Part shown: one piece after another, positions 21,501-28,632 of the stretch
Numbering within the stretch: position 1 is the first letter of the stretch
Layout: each line of letters starts with the position of its first letter
Source: Phoronis australis
Taxonomy: Eukaryota > Phoronida > Phoronidae
Assembly: GCA_002633005.1 (NCBI GenBank)
Contig: NMRA01001279.1
Span: forward strand, 1-31,480
Length of the DNA: 31,480 nt
Direction: 5' to 3'
Position numbers and translations under genes: made by a program
Notes under the pieces: model-generated
What the model was told of the DNA's origin: nothing
The model's input: only the letters and a program-made list of their open reading frames with translations
The model's database searches: none

Positions 21501-23920
21501 AAACAACGGAAGTAAATACGTGGTTGTAATTTAGGAAAAGTATTAATTTCAGCAATATCTTCCGGCTGAAAAAACTCATTCTGTGTTCTAAATAGGTGAA
21601 AGAAAATAGTATATTTCAGAGCTAAGTTAGCACTTTTCACAGCTACAGCCTGTACGTTTGAATTTTTAAAACTTTAACTAATTTTTCTATAGACCTTACA
21701 TCTCTGACATAGCACTCTCTAAAGATTGTGAGAACTCTTGAACAGCGCACGAGACAAAACGAGTTCCTCGTGAGATGCTAATTTAAATTTCTTTGCCCGA
21801 TATTTCTGTTTGTACTTTAGTTACCTGATTTTTTCCCAAAATTCCCCATCTTCACTGTGCTCACACTATGGTCAGCAACATACTTACCAGGCAGTCACAA
21901 TGGGTCCTCTCTCCCCTGGTCCTCAACCTTCTCCACATAGTCATCAGTTTCGGATCCCCCGCGCCCTCAAAACGACATACATCATCAACATCCAAATCGT
22001 CTCAACGCCGAAATATGACGAGATTAAATGTTTTCGTTTTCGTTCGTATCTGTATAATTGCTCTTCGTAATCTCTAATTCTGTCGCCAGGTGGCCACTGC
22101 TACCAACCGCCCAATAGTGGACCGACGAAGTGCACGAAGCCACCTATTGATTCGCTTCAACCGAACTTCGATTTGAAATACTTGACTGGGAATTTCTATA
22201 ATATCTTCGGTCTAAACAGACTGTACGAGTGCGAAAACCACACGCACCAAACTTTCGTGCGAAAATATGATAACACCCTGGTGGCGGTTGAATGGTACGA
22301 TCTCACCATGCTTAACGGAAGCGTGCACAACTTTGCCGACGAAATGGTTAGTGACACGGTCGTGCTGTGATTGATCACCTGTTGCTGTTAATCATGACGT
22401 CAACGACGACTATGACGCCGAAGATAACGAGTACGACGTGGACTTAGGAATGTTTTGTAAACAACTCTTATTGTCCACTACACATCTACAATTATGTTTT
22501 AATACGATATCATCTATTTACTTAAATTACCAACGTTCTATTCCAACACTCAATTCACAATTTATTGAAGTTTTGCTTTCGTTTAACTGAACATTGCTAT
22601 TTTAAGTTGATCACGATTTTATTTTTGAAAGTACCATAACACGGTAAATTATAATGAATAGATTAATAAGTAAGTAATGTTTCACAGTTGGCCATCTCGT
22701 TGTCCGTGTATTTGTTGTTTTTGTTGATTGTGGACGTTGTGGTGTTGAAATGTCCTTAACCAACGCGTAGTTTTACTTAATCAACGCGCTGAATTACTTA
22801 TTTGTTGTGTCCAATTACAAGTTTACACTCAGTACATAACGGCGCCATCATTTACGTGGTCACTTGATAGGAATCTGCAACATACCCGATACTTCAAAAG
22901 TTGCCTTGCACCAGAAGGTATTACCAATGTAGAATGTCTTCCGTCATTTTGAGATTTGAGAGCACGGGCGTGATTGGGCTATATGAACTGATTAAAGGTA
23001 CGCTGTGAATAAGCAATAGAGCGCGTTGATTAAGTAAAACTACGCGTTGATTAAGCACTGAAAGTGCACGTTGAATAAGAGCAAAACTAATTCAACGCGC
23101 TGATTAAGCAAAACAACGTGTTCGTTAAGCAAAATCACGCGTTGAATAAGCACATTTCAACGCGCAGAAAGGTGCTCGTTTAAAAAGTTACACTTGGCGC
23201 TTTATAATCACTCGTCTCGTTGCTGTCGTTCAATAGTGTATGCCTACTTGATGTCATGCAACAATCACACTTGTCCACAGCCCCCTTGTGAATCATTGCA
23301 AACTTGTAAAAGTTAATTGGAAACAATCGGAAATTTCCCATTCAGGAATATTCTAATGCTGGCACCGAATCTCCATCCGTACTCAACTTACACACCGTCG
23401 GATCCGGATGGATTAGACACGATGAGTTCAGAGTAATGTCCTTTGGGGACAACTACGTCTTCTTGTACTACTGTGGAGCAGCAGTTGGCATCACGTGAGC
23501 ACTTCCACTTCCGTTTTGCATTGTGATTTACTTTAAGCATTTTCTTGGTTTAATCTGTCATGGGATCAACACTTGATATAGAATTTCGAATACAGTACGA
23601 TGTTGCCGTGCATTAATAGGAAATCAGAATTCAGTTTTTCCTACCCAGTCTGTGAATTGCTAACCCATATTGGGTGCACCGTGTAGGCTTACTTGTGAAC
23701 CTGCGAGGTCCCCGGCCACTTTTTTCTTAATGTGGCCCACTCCTGTCTTGTAAGCCATCTTAACATGTGTTTGCCTTACAGGTATGAAGGTGCTATTGTG
23801 CTCTCGCGCACACCTACAATCTCGGAGGCCGATAAACAGGCCGCCATAAAGGAAGCAGCAAAGCGAGGTTGGGATCTCGAGAAGGACTTCTGTCAGCCCA
23901 AGCAAGATATTGATGAATAA
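9337..23920 (+). CDS. VDE-like secreted Cys-rich/lipocalin protein, four exons joined (263 aa)
   Basis: Join 9337-9583, 22090-22346, 23346-23494 and 23782-23920: 792 nt, 263 residues plus stop, with every phase consistent. Residues 1-17 form a signal peptide. Residues 26-97 hold ten cysteines (26, 31, 38, 44, 50, 51, 64, 79, 86, 97) in the pattern of the VDE N-terminal domain. Residues about 108-255 form a lipocalin-like domain: [10 protein letters not shown] (116-125) matches plant GKWYITSGLN, and VFLYYCG (206-212) followed by YEGAIVLSR (219-227) matches FVYYRG and YGGAVVYTR. Asp194 and Tyr210 align with plant Asp177 and Tyr198, the residues I remember as catalytic. VDE reduces xanthophyll epoxides using ascorbate in the thylakoid lumen. 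Here the protein should enter the secretory pathway, with sequons at N132 and N158. The Glu-rich plant tail is absent. Substrate and activity are unknown; a carotenoid or other lipid ligand is inference. Confidence 0.85.
9584..10620. other. start of intron 1, nothing recognised
   Basis: AT-rich intronic sequence with short frames only (9993-10175 on -, 10220-10474 on +). Neither frame looks like a known protein. Confidence 0.45.
10626..11032. mobile_element. possible MITE with degenerate inverted ends
   Basis: ATAAGCCCA near 10631 and TGGGCTTAT near 11022 are inverted. Within them GCCCATGGGCGAGTATTAGG (10636 on) resembles the reverse complement of the block before GCGCATGGGC (about 11010). 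CGTTTATTTGG (10700) is inverted as CCAAATAAACG (10971). The interior is non-coding. The arms are imperfect and no target duplication is clear. Confidence 0.4.
11036..12170. other. intron 1, nothing recognised
   Basis: No domain-like frame and no copy elsewhere in the window. A G-rich tract (GGGGGGAGGGGGAG) lies near 11645. Confidence 0.45.
12172..12795. mobile_element. foldback-type element, arms of about 220 bp
   Basis: 12172-12390 is imperfectly inverted at 12569-12795. Matched stretches include CCAAGGACCATAATGT (12375-12390) with the reverse complement of GACATTATGGTCCTTGG (12569-12585), GTGACCTAC (12320s) with GTAGGTCAC (12630s), and the outer ATATCAAACC with GGTTTGGTAT. The spacer is about 180 bp and has no reading frame. 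A TTAA sits at the left edge (12169-12172), which would fit a piggyBac-like target, but the right edge does not match well. Confidence 0.75.
12826..14592 (+). pseudogene. LINE (CR1/jockey-like) ORF2 reverse transcriptase, decayed
   Basis: Pieces of a non-LTR retrotransposon polymerase lie in several frames. In order they are [17 protein letters not shown] (from about 13010), [17 protein letters not shown] (near 13190), [11 protein letters not shown] (near 13319), [15 protein letters not shown]...[10 protein letters not shown] (13417-13505), [11 protein letters not shown] (13749-13781, usually ILGPL), the catalytic YADD (13840-13851), and a C-terminal [20 protein letters not shown] block (near 14182). 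A likely end of ORF2 is the TAG near 14590. At least four frameshifts and stops make it inactive. No endonuclease domain is visible upstream, so the copy is 5' truncated. Its 3' end continues at 15596-15995 after nested insertions. Confidence 0.9.
14657..14737 (-). repeat. tRNA-derived SINE head
   Basis: On the minus strand the A-box-like TGGTGCAAGGG (14728-14718) is followed 32 nt later by the B-box-like GGCTTCGAATCC (14685-14674), in a GC-rich tRNA-like block starting GCCGCTGAGTGG. The arms do not make a proper tRNA. It sits between the LINE ORF2 end and the LINE 3' end. Confidence 0.6.
14738..15277. other. non-coding insert sequence within the LINE
   Basis: AT-rich sequence with no domain and no second copy in the window. 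It may be the body of the SINE or of another inserted element. Confidence 0.4.
15278..15433. mobile_element. palindromic MITE of about 155 bp
   Basis: Arms of about 70 bp face each other: ATAGATTATTACATG (15282 on) against CATGTAATAATCTAT (15418-15432), TTATCTAGAGCCC against GGGCTCTAGATAA, and ATTTTGGAGAAT (15335-15346) against ATTCTCCAAAAT (15357-15368). The outer edges are TA-rich, which would fit a TA target. It has no coding capacity. Confidence 0.85.
15439..15521. repeat. (TA)n microsatellite, about 41 units
   Basis: An uninterrupted alternating TA run directly beside the right end of the palindromic MITE. It probably expanded from the element's TA edge. Confidence 0.95.
15596..15995 (+). 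mobile_element. LINE 3' end (non-coding)
   Basis: This matches the reverse complement of 7571-7945 (CTCAGTGTAACGTTCTACA, CTCGGTGGTCAGCTATTAGCG, TTTGCTGGCCACCCAGTCAT). In the derivative at 7571-8176 this 3' part is joined to ORF2 sequence matching 12951-13149, so it belongs to the same family and strand as the pseudogene at 12826-14592. The most economical reading is one LINE copy split by later insertions. Confidence 0.8.
16626..17017. mobile_element. TIR element made of inverted arrays of about 20-bp repeats
   Basis: The outer ends are inverted: CGTTAAAATACGGACGTAAG at the left against the reverse complement of CTTACGCACGTAATTTAACG at the right. Inside, about nine direct copies of a unit like GTAAAGTAATTATTTGCGGC run from 16663 to about 16856. 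From about 16862 to 16980 about six units point the other way (GCAAATAATCACTTTACGCC). There is no coding capacity. The element could fold into one long hairpin. Confidence 0.85.
17018..18283. other. intron 1 sequence; possible LTR region of the Gypsy element
   Basis: Contains a short (GTT)n run at 17277-17294 and a C/G-rich repeat fragment at about 17341-17400 (GAACCCCCAGGACCC). The 123-codon + frame 17813-18184 has a hydrophobic middle but is not recognised. The Gypsy pol on the minus strand ends at 18284, so its 3' LTR should lie in about 17800-18280. I could not fix its ends and see no second LTR. Confidence 0.35.
18284..20690 (-). pseudogene. Ty3/Gypsy-type retrotransposon pol, decayed and 5' truncated
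   Basis: The domain order on the minus strand is reverse transcriptase, RNase H, integrase, which is the Ty3/Gypsy order. The RT active box reads LGDD (20652-20641), followed by [10 protein letters not shown] and [24 protein letters not shown] (split here: [10 protein letters not shown], then [13 protein letters not shown]). RNase H shows VTDGS (near 20195) and later [11 protein letters not shown] (near 19845). The integrase zinc finger has H-x4-H and CHSC (19489-19380). The integrase core shows DSAPAF with the expected downstream motif NKNPVAE changed to NKNPVAK, so the catalytic Glu is Lys. The C-terminal frame 18284-19387 (367 codons) ends in [13 protein letters not shown]. Frame breaks occur near 20465, 20095, 19720, 19505 and 19385. 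No gag or protease is seen. Confidence 0.9.
20700..22080. other. end of intron 1, nothing recognised
   Basis: Short frames only. A small hairpin (ATCGCCCCTG, GCCTTCGGC, AAGGCGAT) is at 21321-21354. The final 200 bp is pyrimidine-rich and leads into the exon 2 acceptor. Confidence 0.45.
22090..22346 (+). CDS. exon 2 of the VDE-like gene: end of Cys domain and start of lipocalin domain
   Basis: The acceptor is TCTGTCGCCAG ending at 22089. The split codon 83 completes as Arg. Cys86 and Cys97 finish the Cys-rich domain, and then comes the lipocalin G-x-F-Y motif (residues 116-119; GxW in most lipocalins), GLN (123-125), Cys130, His133 and Trp151. The donor GTTAGT at 22347 gives a phase 0 exit after Met168. 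If intron 2 is retained, translation stops seven codons later at 22368-22370. Confidence 0.85.
22744..23161. mobile_element. TIR element with short subterminal repeats, inside intron 2
   Basis: GTTGAAATGT (22744) is inverted at 23152-23161. CAACGCGTAGTTTTACTTAA plus TCAACGCGCT (22761-22790) has an exact 30-bp reverse complement at 23020-23049. The right side carries about six diverged units of 21-28 bp beginning CGCGTTGATTAAG or similar (23021-23160); the left has two or three in the opposite direction. It is non-coding and lies wholly within intron 2 (22347-23345). Confidence 0.8.
23346..23494 (+). CDS. exon 3 of the VDE-like gene: lipocalin barrel with putative catalytic Asp and Tyr
   Basis: The acceptor TTTCCCATTCAG ends at 23345 and entry is in phase 0. 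The stretch HDEFRVMS (193-200) aligns with plant QDDWYILS, which puts Asp194 on plant Asp177. NYVFLYYCG (204-212) aligns with DYIFVYYRG, which puts Tyr210 on plant Tyr198. The donor GTGAGC at 23495 leaves two bases of codon 218. Confidence 0.85.
23782..23920 (+). CDS. exon 4 of the VDE-like gene: last strand and C-terminal helix
   Basis: The acceptor TTGCCTTACAG ends at 23781. [11 protein letters not shown] continues the barrel and matches plant [31 protein letters not shown] is the C-terminal helix, equivalent to plant PELEKAAKSIGRDF. The protein ends soon after FCQP with the stop at 23918-23920. The long Glu-rich extension of plant VDE is missing. Confidence 0.85.
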
Positions 23921-24075
23921 GAAATCATGAATAGTTATGACAATGTGTTAAAGATTGAAAACACTCGTGAGATGAATGCCTTCCACGGAAGAGGGTCAGT
24001 TTTACAAAATCCATAATCGTCGACATGTAGCTGTTCAAAAGTCACGCCAATGCTGCGGCTATGAAGCTTAGCATA

Positions 24076-24081
24076 AATAAA
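24076..24081 (+). terminator. poly(A) signal AATAAA of the VDE-like gene
   Basis: This is the first AATAAA after the stop codon, giving a 3' UTR of about 170-190 nt. A T/GT-rich stretch (CATTTTTGTGTGAC) follows at once, as expected for a cleavage site. Confidence 0.7.
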
Positions 24082-24189
24082 AAGCATTTTTGTGTGACAC
24101 TCTGATGGTTGTACTTGTTAGTAATAGCAAATTGCTCTCGACTCTTCAACAGTGGCACGATATAGGGTATAGTGAAAACGCGCATTTTA

Positions 24190-24226
24190 AAATGTGTCGA
24201 TTATTGAGGGTGAAATCGACACATTT
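24190..24226. repeat. 13-bp perfect stem-loop
   Basis: AAATGTGTCGATT pairs with AATCGACACATTT around an 11-nt loop. It lies about 110 bp beyond the poly(A) signal of the VDE-like gene, so it is probably outside the mRNA. Confidence 0.6.
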
Positions 24227-24686
24227 CGTTTCGCGACCAAAAAGGCGCTAGTAGGTCCTGGCGTTACTGAACGCGCGCCTGGATGTCCGTTGGTCACAAA
24301 ATTTATGATTTTGTTAATTCGTTTCATTTTACGGAGACCACCGTAACCTACTTTTTTAAATTGAACACTAAACATAAAGTAAGTGTCAGACAATGACAAT
24401 CTAGCCGAAAAGATGGTAATTATGGGGTGCAAGTAAAACAAAGTTCTATTCATTCACCTAAAAATATTTTTTACCGGTCAATTTACTTTATTTACATTTC
24501 GATCAATTTTAGTTTTAAAGTTAATGGAAGGATAGAAAACAGCGTACTAAGAGTGTGAGGCTAATAAACAGAAATTCTGAAATAAATTCACTGGAACGTC
24601 ATTTGTTGTGACGAAAAGGAACAACGGCCGGTGTAGACCCATGGGCTTGTGCTCGGATACTCAAACCTCCAGTATCCCTTACTATT
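24227..24686. other. intergenic, nothing recognised
   Basis: The minus-strand frame 24187-24453 overlaps the hairpin and does not look like a protein family I know. Confidence 0.4.
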
Positions 24687-24760
24687 GTTCACATGGCGTT
24701 TTTGGTGCTCTGTTGCAAAAGTGCTAGCAAAAACGCTAGCGTTTTAATTAGCATGTGAAC
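24687..24760. mobile_element. 74-bp palindromic micro-element
   Basis: The ends GTTCACATG and CATGTGAAC are inverted, with GCTAGCAAAAACGCTAGCG inside. Related right ends occur at 5430-5458 (AACGCTAGCG...CACCATGTGAA) and 30574-30607 (ACGTTAGCG...CACCATGTGAAC), both inside repeat B. Confidence 0.55.
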
Positions 24761-24967
24761 CGGGTAATAGAAACGGAATTGTAATTCCTATAGTTTACGG
24801 AACTGTCCATTTGCGCCTGCTGGATTGGTTGGCATTTCAAGTTCTGTGCTACATGTGAAGGCTACGAATAGCATTTGCTTGATTTTTAATCTGTTCTGAG
24901 TGAAAGATTGTCAGCTGTAGACCCCTTGACCCAATTTTTGCTCAGCCGTAGCTTTTCTTGTAAACCT

Positions 24968-25668
24968 GACTGTTTGCAAGCAGGGAGTGTGACACAGAAC
25001 ATTTCTCGTAGGGTTTGGTTATCAAAACACACGTCAATGGACTCGTCATCCTTTTTTCACTCTGTTAAAAACTGTATGCAAAGAACGAAAAGTTTCGAGT
25101 CATTTCATATTACAAGCCATGCAGATGAGCACAGAAACTTTATTCTTTCTTGCATTTTTTACATTTTTACTCCTACTCAAAGCAAGGTAGAATACAAAAG
25201 GGACAAAGACGCAAGATTGGCACTTTTCATCCCAGATTCACCACTTTCCTGCCGATGCTCGACTAAAGCCAACAATAGATTCTGAAAGCAAATTTGCTAC
25301 CGATTCCAAATTTAAATGTGGTCCAAAAGTACTGTCAACCAACTATAGTTTTTTTTTTGCAAATCTGGTTTGTTTGAAGGCTACCTGAAATCGCAGCCAA
25401 TTTCTCAGTCACTACCCCGGCAGCAATGCAAAATGTTATTGCAAAAGAGGGCCGCCATCTTGCAGAAGAGTGCAGCTGCAGCCGACCAGTAGATCTATTT
25501 CATTCTCAACCTGTTCACAAATACAAACAAACCACACTCACTTAGCCTACGTATGCCCCAAGCCTGGGTTACCCCTAGATTTAAATATTTTTGGCCTGCA
25601 AATTGACCGCGGATACTGTTCAGTGCCACCTGAAGTTGAAATTTAGCAGAAAATTCAAGTACCCTTTG
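24968..25668 (+). repeat. dispersed repeat A, copy 2
   Basis: The second copy of the sequence at 1553-2170, about 23.4 kb away in the same orientation. It has about 100 bp extra at 25280-25378, including a T9 run, and the ancestral arrangement where copy 1 has its palindrome. The open frame 24908-25285 falls in it and is not conserved in copy 1. Confidence 0.85.
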
Positions 25669-26745
25669 GGCCATTTTTTCACGGTGTTGTCAAGCTAACC
25701 AATGACTACCGAGGATACATCAACGAATGCTAAAGTGCGTGCCACTGTGTGATACCTGCGTGTTGGCTGGGCTAAGCACGCAGGGAACCAGCGAGCTATA
25801 CTCGCAAGCCAGACAGCGCGTGACACACGGTCCGCCATATTGATGATGAGCGATGTGTAAGCACGGTGGCCTTATGGAAGACGGGGAATTTTCAGAATAA
25901 AATTTGAAATTTTAAATACTACACTTTTGACCCACGCATTACTTAAACGGTCATATAAGCCATTGCAAAATCATTTTGGCTGAAATTCTCACGGAGTGCT
26001 GCTAGGACCTGGGAGGTTTTGCCGGCTCAGTTAAAAAGACAATCACTGAAATGTATATAGTTTAGAAAATGGTATTTTACGGTGATTAACCTTTTTCGTC
26101 GTTACAATCGTATAGTACCTATTTTTCAGTTGTTTATAAGCCGATCAGCTGCCGCTCTGTAACGCGCCATTACATCACTGCATTCCCAAAGTTTATAGTA
26201 TGAGTATAAAAATTTCTAGACCCAACGCCCCTTGATTTATTCTAACAAAAAGATTTGAGGCATGCGTTCGAGTGAAACTCTTGAACACTAAGTAGAAAAA
26301 AATTAATAGAAACCCATGAAAATCGATGAGCATACAAACAGCTGTATGCAAGCATGTAAAGTCGTGTCATTGTATGCAACAATGATTGACCAATGGAATT
26401 GTACATGTTTGTGTGCATGTGCATATTCGGAATTTAGGGCATAGGCCAGTTTGAATAAAACCTGGAAGAAACTTTGCAAAACGATAAAATTATAGAAACT
26501 GATATGTTAACATTAAGTTTTTAAATGAAAAAAGAAGATTGCACGCCACCAAAAACACCCTGTACTGGTTGGTAAGACACACACATGTACATCGGTTAGC
26601 CGCGTGTGCCTGTGAACACCACTGCTTGGGCGACCGAAGCCGGAGGTCGAAGTATGCATTTGCCCAGACCCAATTTCCCGAAATGTGATTGAAATTGTCT
26701 ACTTCAGGTTATACCAAGGAATGATAATTACATCAATACGCAGAC
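25669..26745. other. intergenic, nothing recognised
   Basis: No domain-like frame. TG/CA-rich stretches lie at 26360-26430 and 26575-26620. Confidence 0.45.
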
Positions 26746-26909
26746 CAGGGGGTTGATCCAGGATTTTTAGTTAGGGGGGGGCAGGACGGAATAGTAGCCA
26801 AGATTTTGCCAGTCAGACATTCGCACCCGAGAACTGCCAAATGGAATCTGGGAGATTTTTGGGGGGTGCATGGACCCCTTGGCCCCCCTCCCCTCTAAAT
26901 CAGCCACTG
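26746..26909. mobile_element. short non-autonomous element, same family as 700-816
   Basis: The left end CAGGGGGTTGATCCAGGATTT is roughly inverted at the right end AAATCAGCCACTG. A G run near the left and C runs near the right add to the symmetry. CAGAC occurs on both sides (26741-26745 and 26910-26914), which may be a partial target duplication. Confidence 0.5.
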
Positions 26910-27238
26910 CAGACGTTTCTTTCAAAAAATAAAACGCATGTAAGGGCCCTGAGGTGTCTCAAGGAAATTACTTCAGGGATACGCTACTTCTCTTTATCTA
27001 TCTAGTATTACTTGTCCTAGTACCTAATTCATCTTAACGTCTACAGTTTGAAACGACATGGTCTCACATTTCAAACAGTTGTGTCATAGACTGTGTTGTA
27101 AAACAAACGCCGCGCAAATAGAGTTTTAAAAAGGCGTTAATTAATTTTTACCAATATTAATTTTTACACCAATCAATGTACCCCTTTTATCCGACCATGA
27201 TGTGTGAAATCGCAGATTTTTTTTCTGTCAATAACAAG

Positions 27239-27318
27239 CACACTTCCATCTGATTGCCATCCAGAACGAGAAGGACAACAAAAAGATCGCACAGAAACAA
27301 CACATTGAGATACTGTAA
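27239..27318 (+). CDS. possible terminal exon, unidentified
   Basis: A pyrimidine run and AACAAG acceptor (AG at 27237-27238) precede an open stretch ending QNEKDNKKIAQKQHIEIL and TAA at 27316-27318. AATAAA follows at 27330-27335. The composition of the last codons looks coding. No upstream exon is recognised, so this may be chance. Confidence 0.2.
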
Positions 27319-27602
27319 CCATTTCAAACAATAAAGTGATTTATTTCAAAACATCTTTATTTCAAAATATCCCCATCACGCAGTAAAATCACACTGTGAG
27401 AGTTAAAGGGAAATGTCTAGCTGTTACAAACTTACTGTACCATACTGGTACATGCACTCCACTTCAGCAAAAGTAAGATTTCAACCAACTCTAATTTAAA
27501 CCCTCAACTCAATTGGATCCGAAATTTACTGGCACACAGTTATGTTACTGGTACATTTTTATTGACAACACCCCGCCCCAAAATAAATATGACTAAAACC
27601 TA

Positions 27603-27672
27603 ATGGTCATAAACTCTATCTGCATTGTCCTACACATATGGTCATAAACTCTAACTGCCCTGTCCTACACAT
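27603..27672. repeat. tandem duplication, period 35 bp
   Basis: TGGTCATAAACTCTATCTGC (27604) returns as TGGTCATAAACTCTAACTGC (27639), each followed by a GTCCTACACAT block. A G/C-rich repeat fragment (CCAGGGGGGTTCGGGGG) follows at about 27680. Confidence 0.85.
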
Positions 27673-27699
27673 GCGCCATCCAGGGGGGTTCGGGGGCTC

Positions 27700-28630
27700 C
27701 TTCCGCTTTTTTGTTAGTAAAAGTTCCACATCGTCAGAAATTCGAGCCCTCATATTAAACGCTGGGTGCGCGCGCATGCTACATACCCAGACATTAAAAC
27801 ACTGTAAGTATCAGAAGACCCGTTAACAGGACAGAATATAAAAGTGATGGTTTTCCTAAAGTAAGACAGTTGCAGATTTTAATAACTTGCCAGGCTACAT
27901 AACATTTACATTTGCCCCATCTCTTGAAATATACAGAAACAACCGATCTACCGTCCCAATACAACATTGTGGGGTGTAGTATTCTTGGGGTATCCCTTCC
28001 TTCGATCCTGCCCTATCCCTAATAACCTTAGTGGCTATATTAATAAATCTTCGAATTGGTGTCCACTCTGTAAAAATGTTCAACTAATCTTGTAGTCACA
28101 TTTTGTGTTTCTTCCGTTGCTAGAAAACAACAGATATCTTGGTCACTAAACCCTTAAAGACATATCGAACTAAGAAGGAAAGACCATGAAACATCGACTT
28201 AAGTTGGTGTTCTAGGAACCAAATGAACTTGAACAATATTGTTTCTGCGATCGGATTCTTACCCACAAAATCATTTTATTTCAGTTTCAATTTTTAAACC
28301 TCAAAAGACAAAAATTATATCATTGATTCTGGGTCTAATCTATATACTCGAAATCAAACTTTATTTTTGATGTTTTCTGCCATAACTAAAGACTAGTGCT
28401 AAGACTCTTTTTAAAATTCTGTGCTCAAGTATGCAATGATTTTCTTGGATGCTTTTCTAAAAATCCTAGTTTGCACTTGATGATCCTAACATTAAAGCTA
28501 TGAGTTTTTACTTAGAAATCCCTCCTAGATTCTACACAGTACACACGCATCTCTAACATGGTTCATCAGCAAGAAAGCGGACCGCTGGCGCTCAACGGAA
28601 AACTAAGTGACGTCAACTCAATATTTATCC
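27700..28630. other. intergenic, nothing recognised
   Basis: AT-rich sequence with short frames only and no copy elsewhere in the window. Confidence 0.45.
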
Positions 28631-28632
28631 CA

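Noticed and set aside
22347-22370. Exon 2 frame continuing to its own stop as the true end of the VDE-like protein
   Set aside because: It would end the barrel after few strands; the GTTAGT donor and an in-phase exon 3 matching the next part of VDE argue for splicing.
24908-25285. 125-codon frame on the + strand
   Set aside because: It falls in repeat A and is broken in copy 1 (1553-2170), so coding is not conserved.
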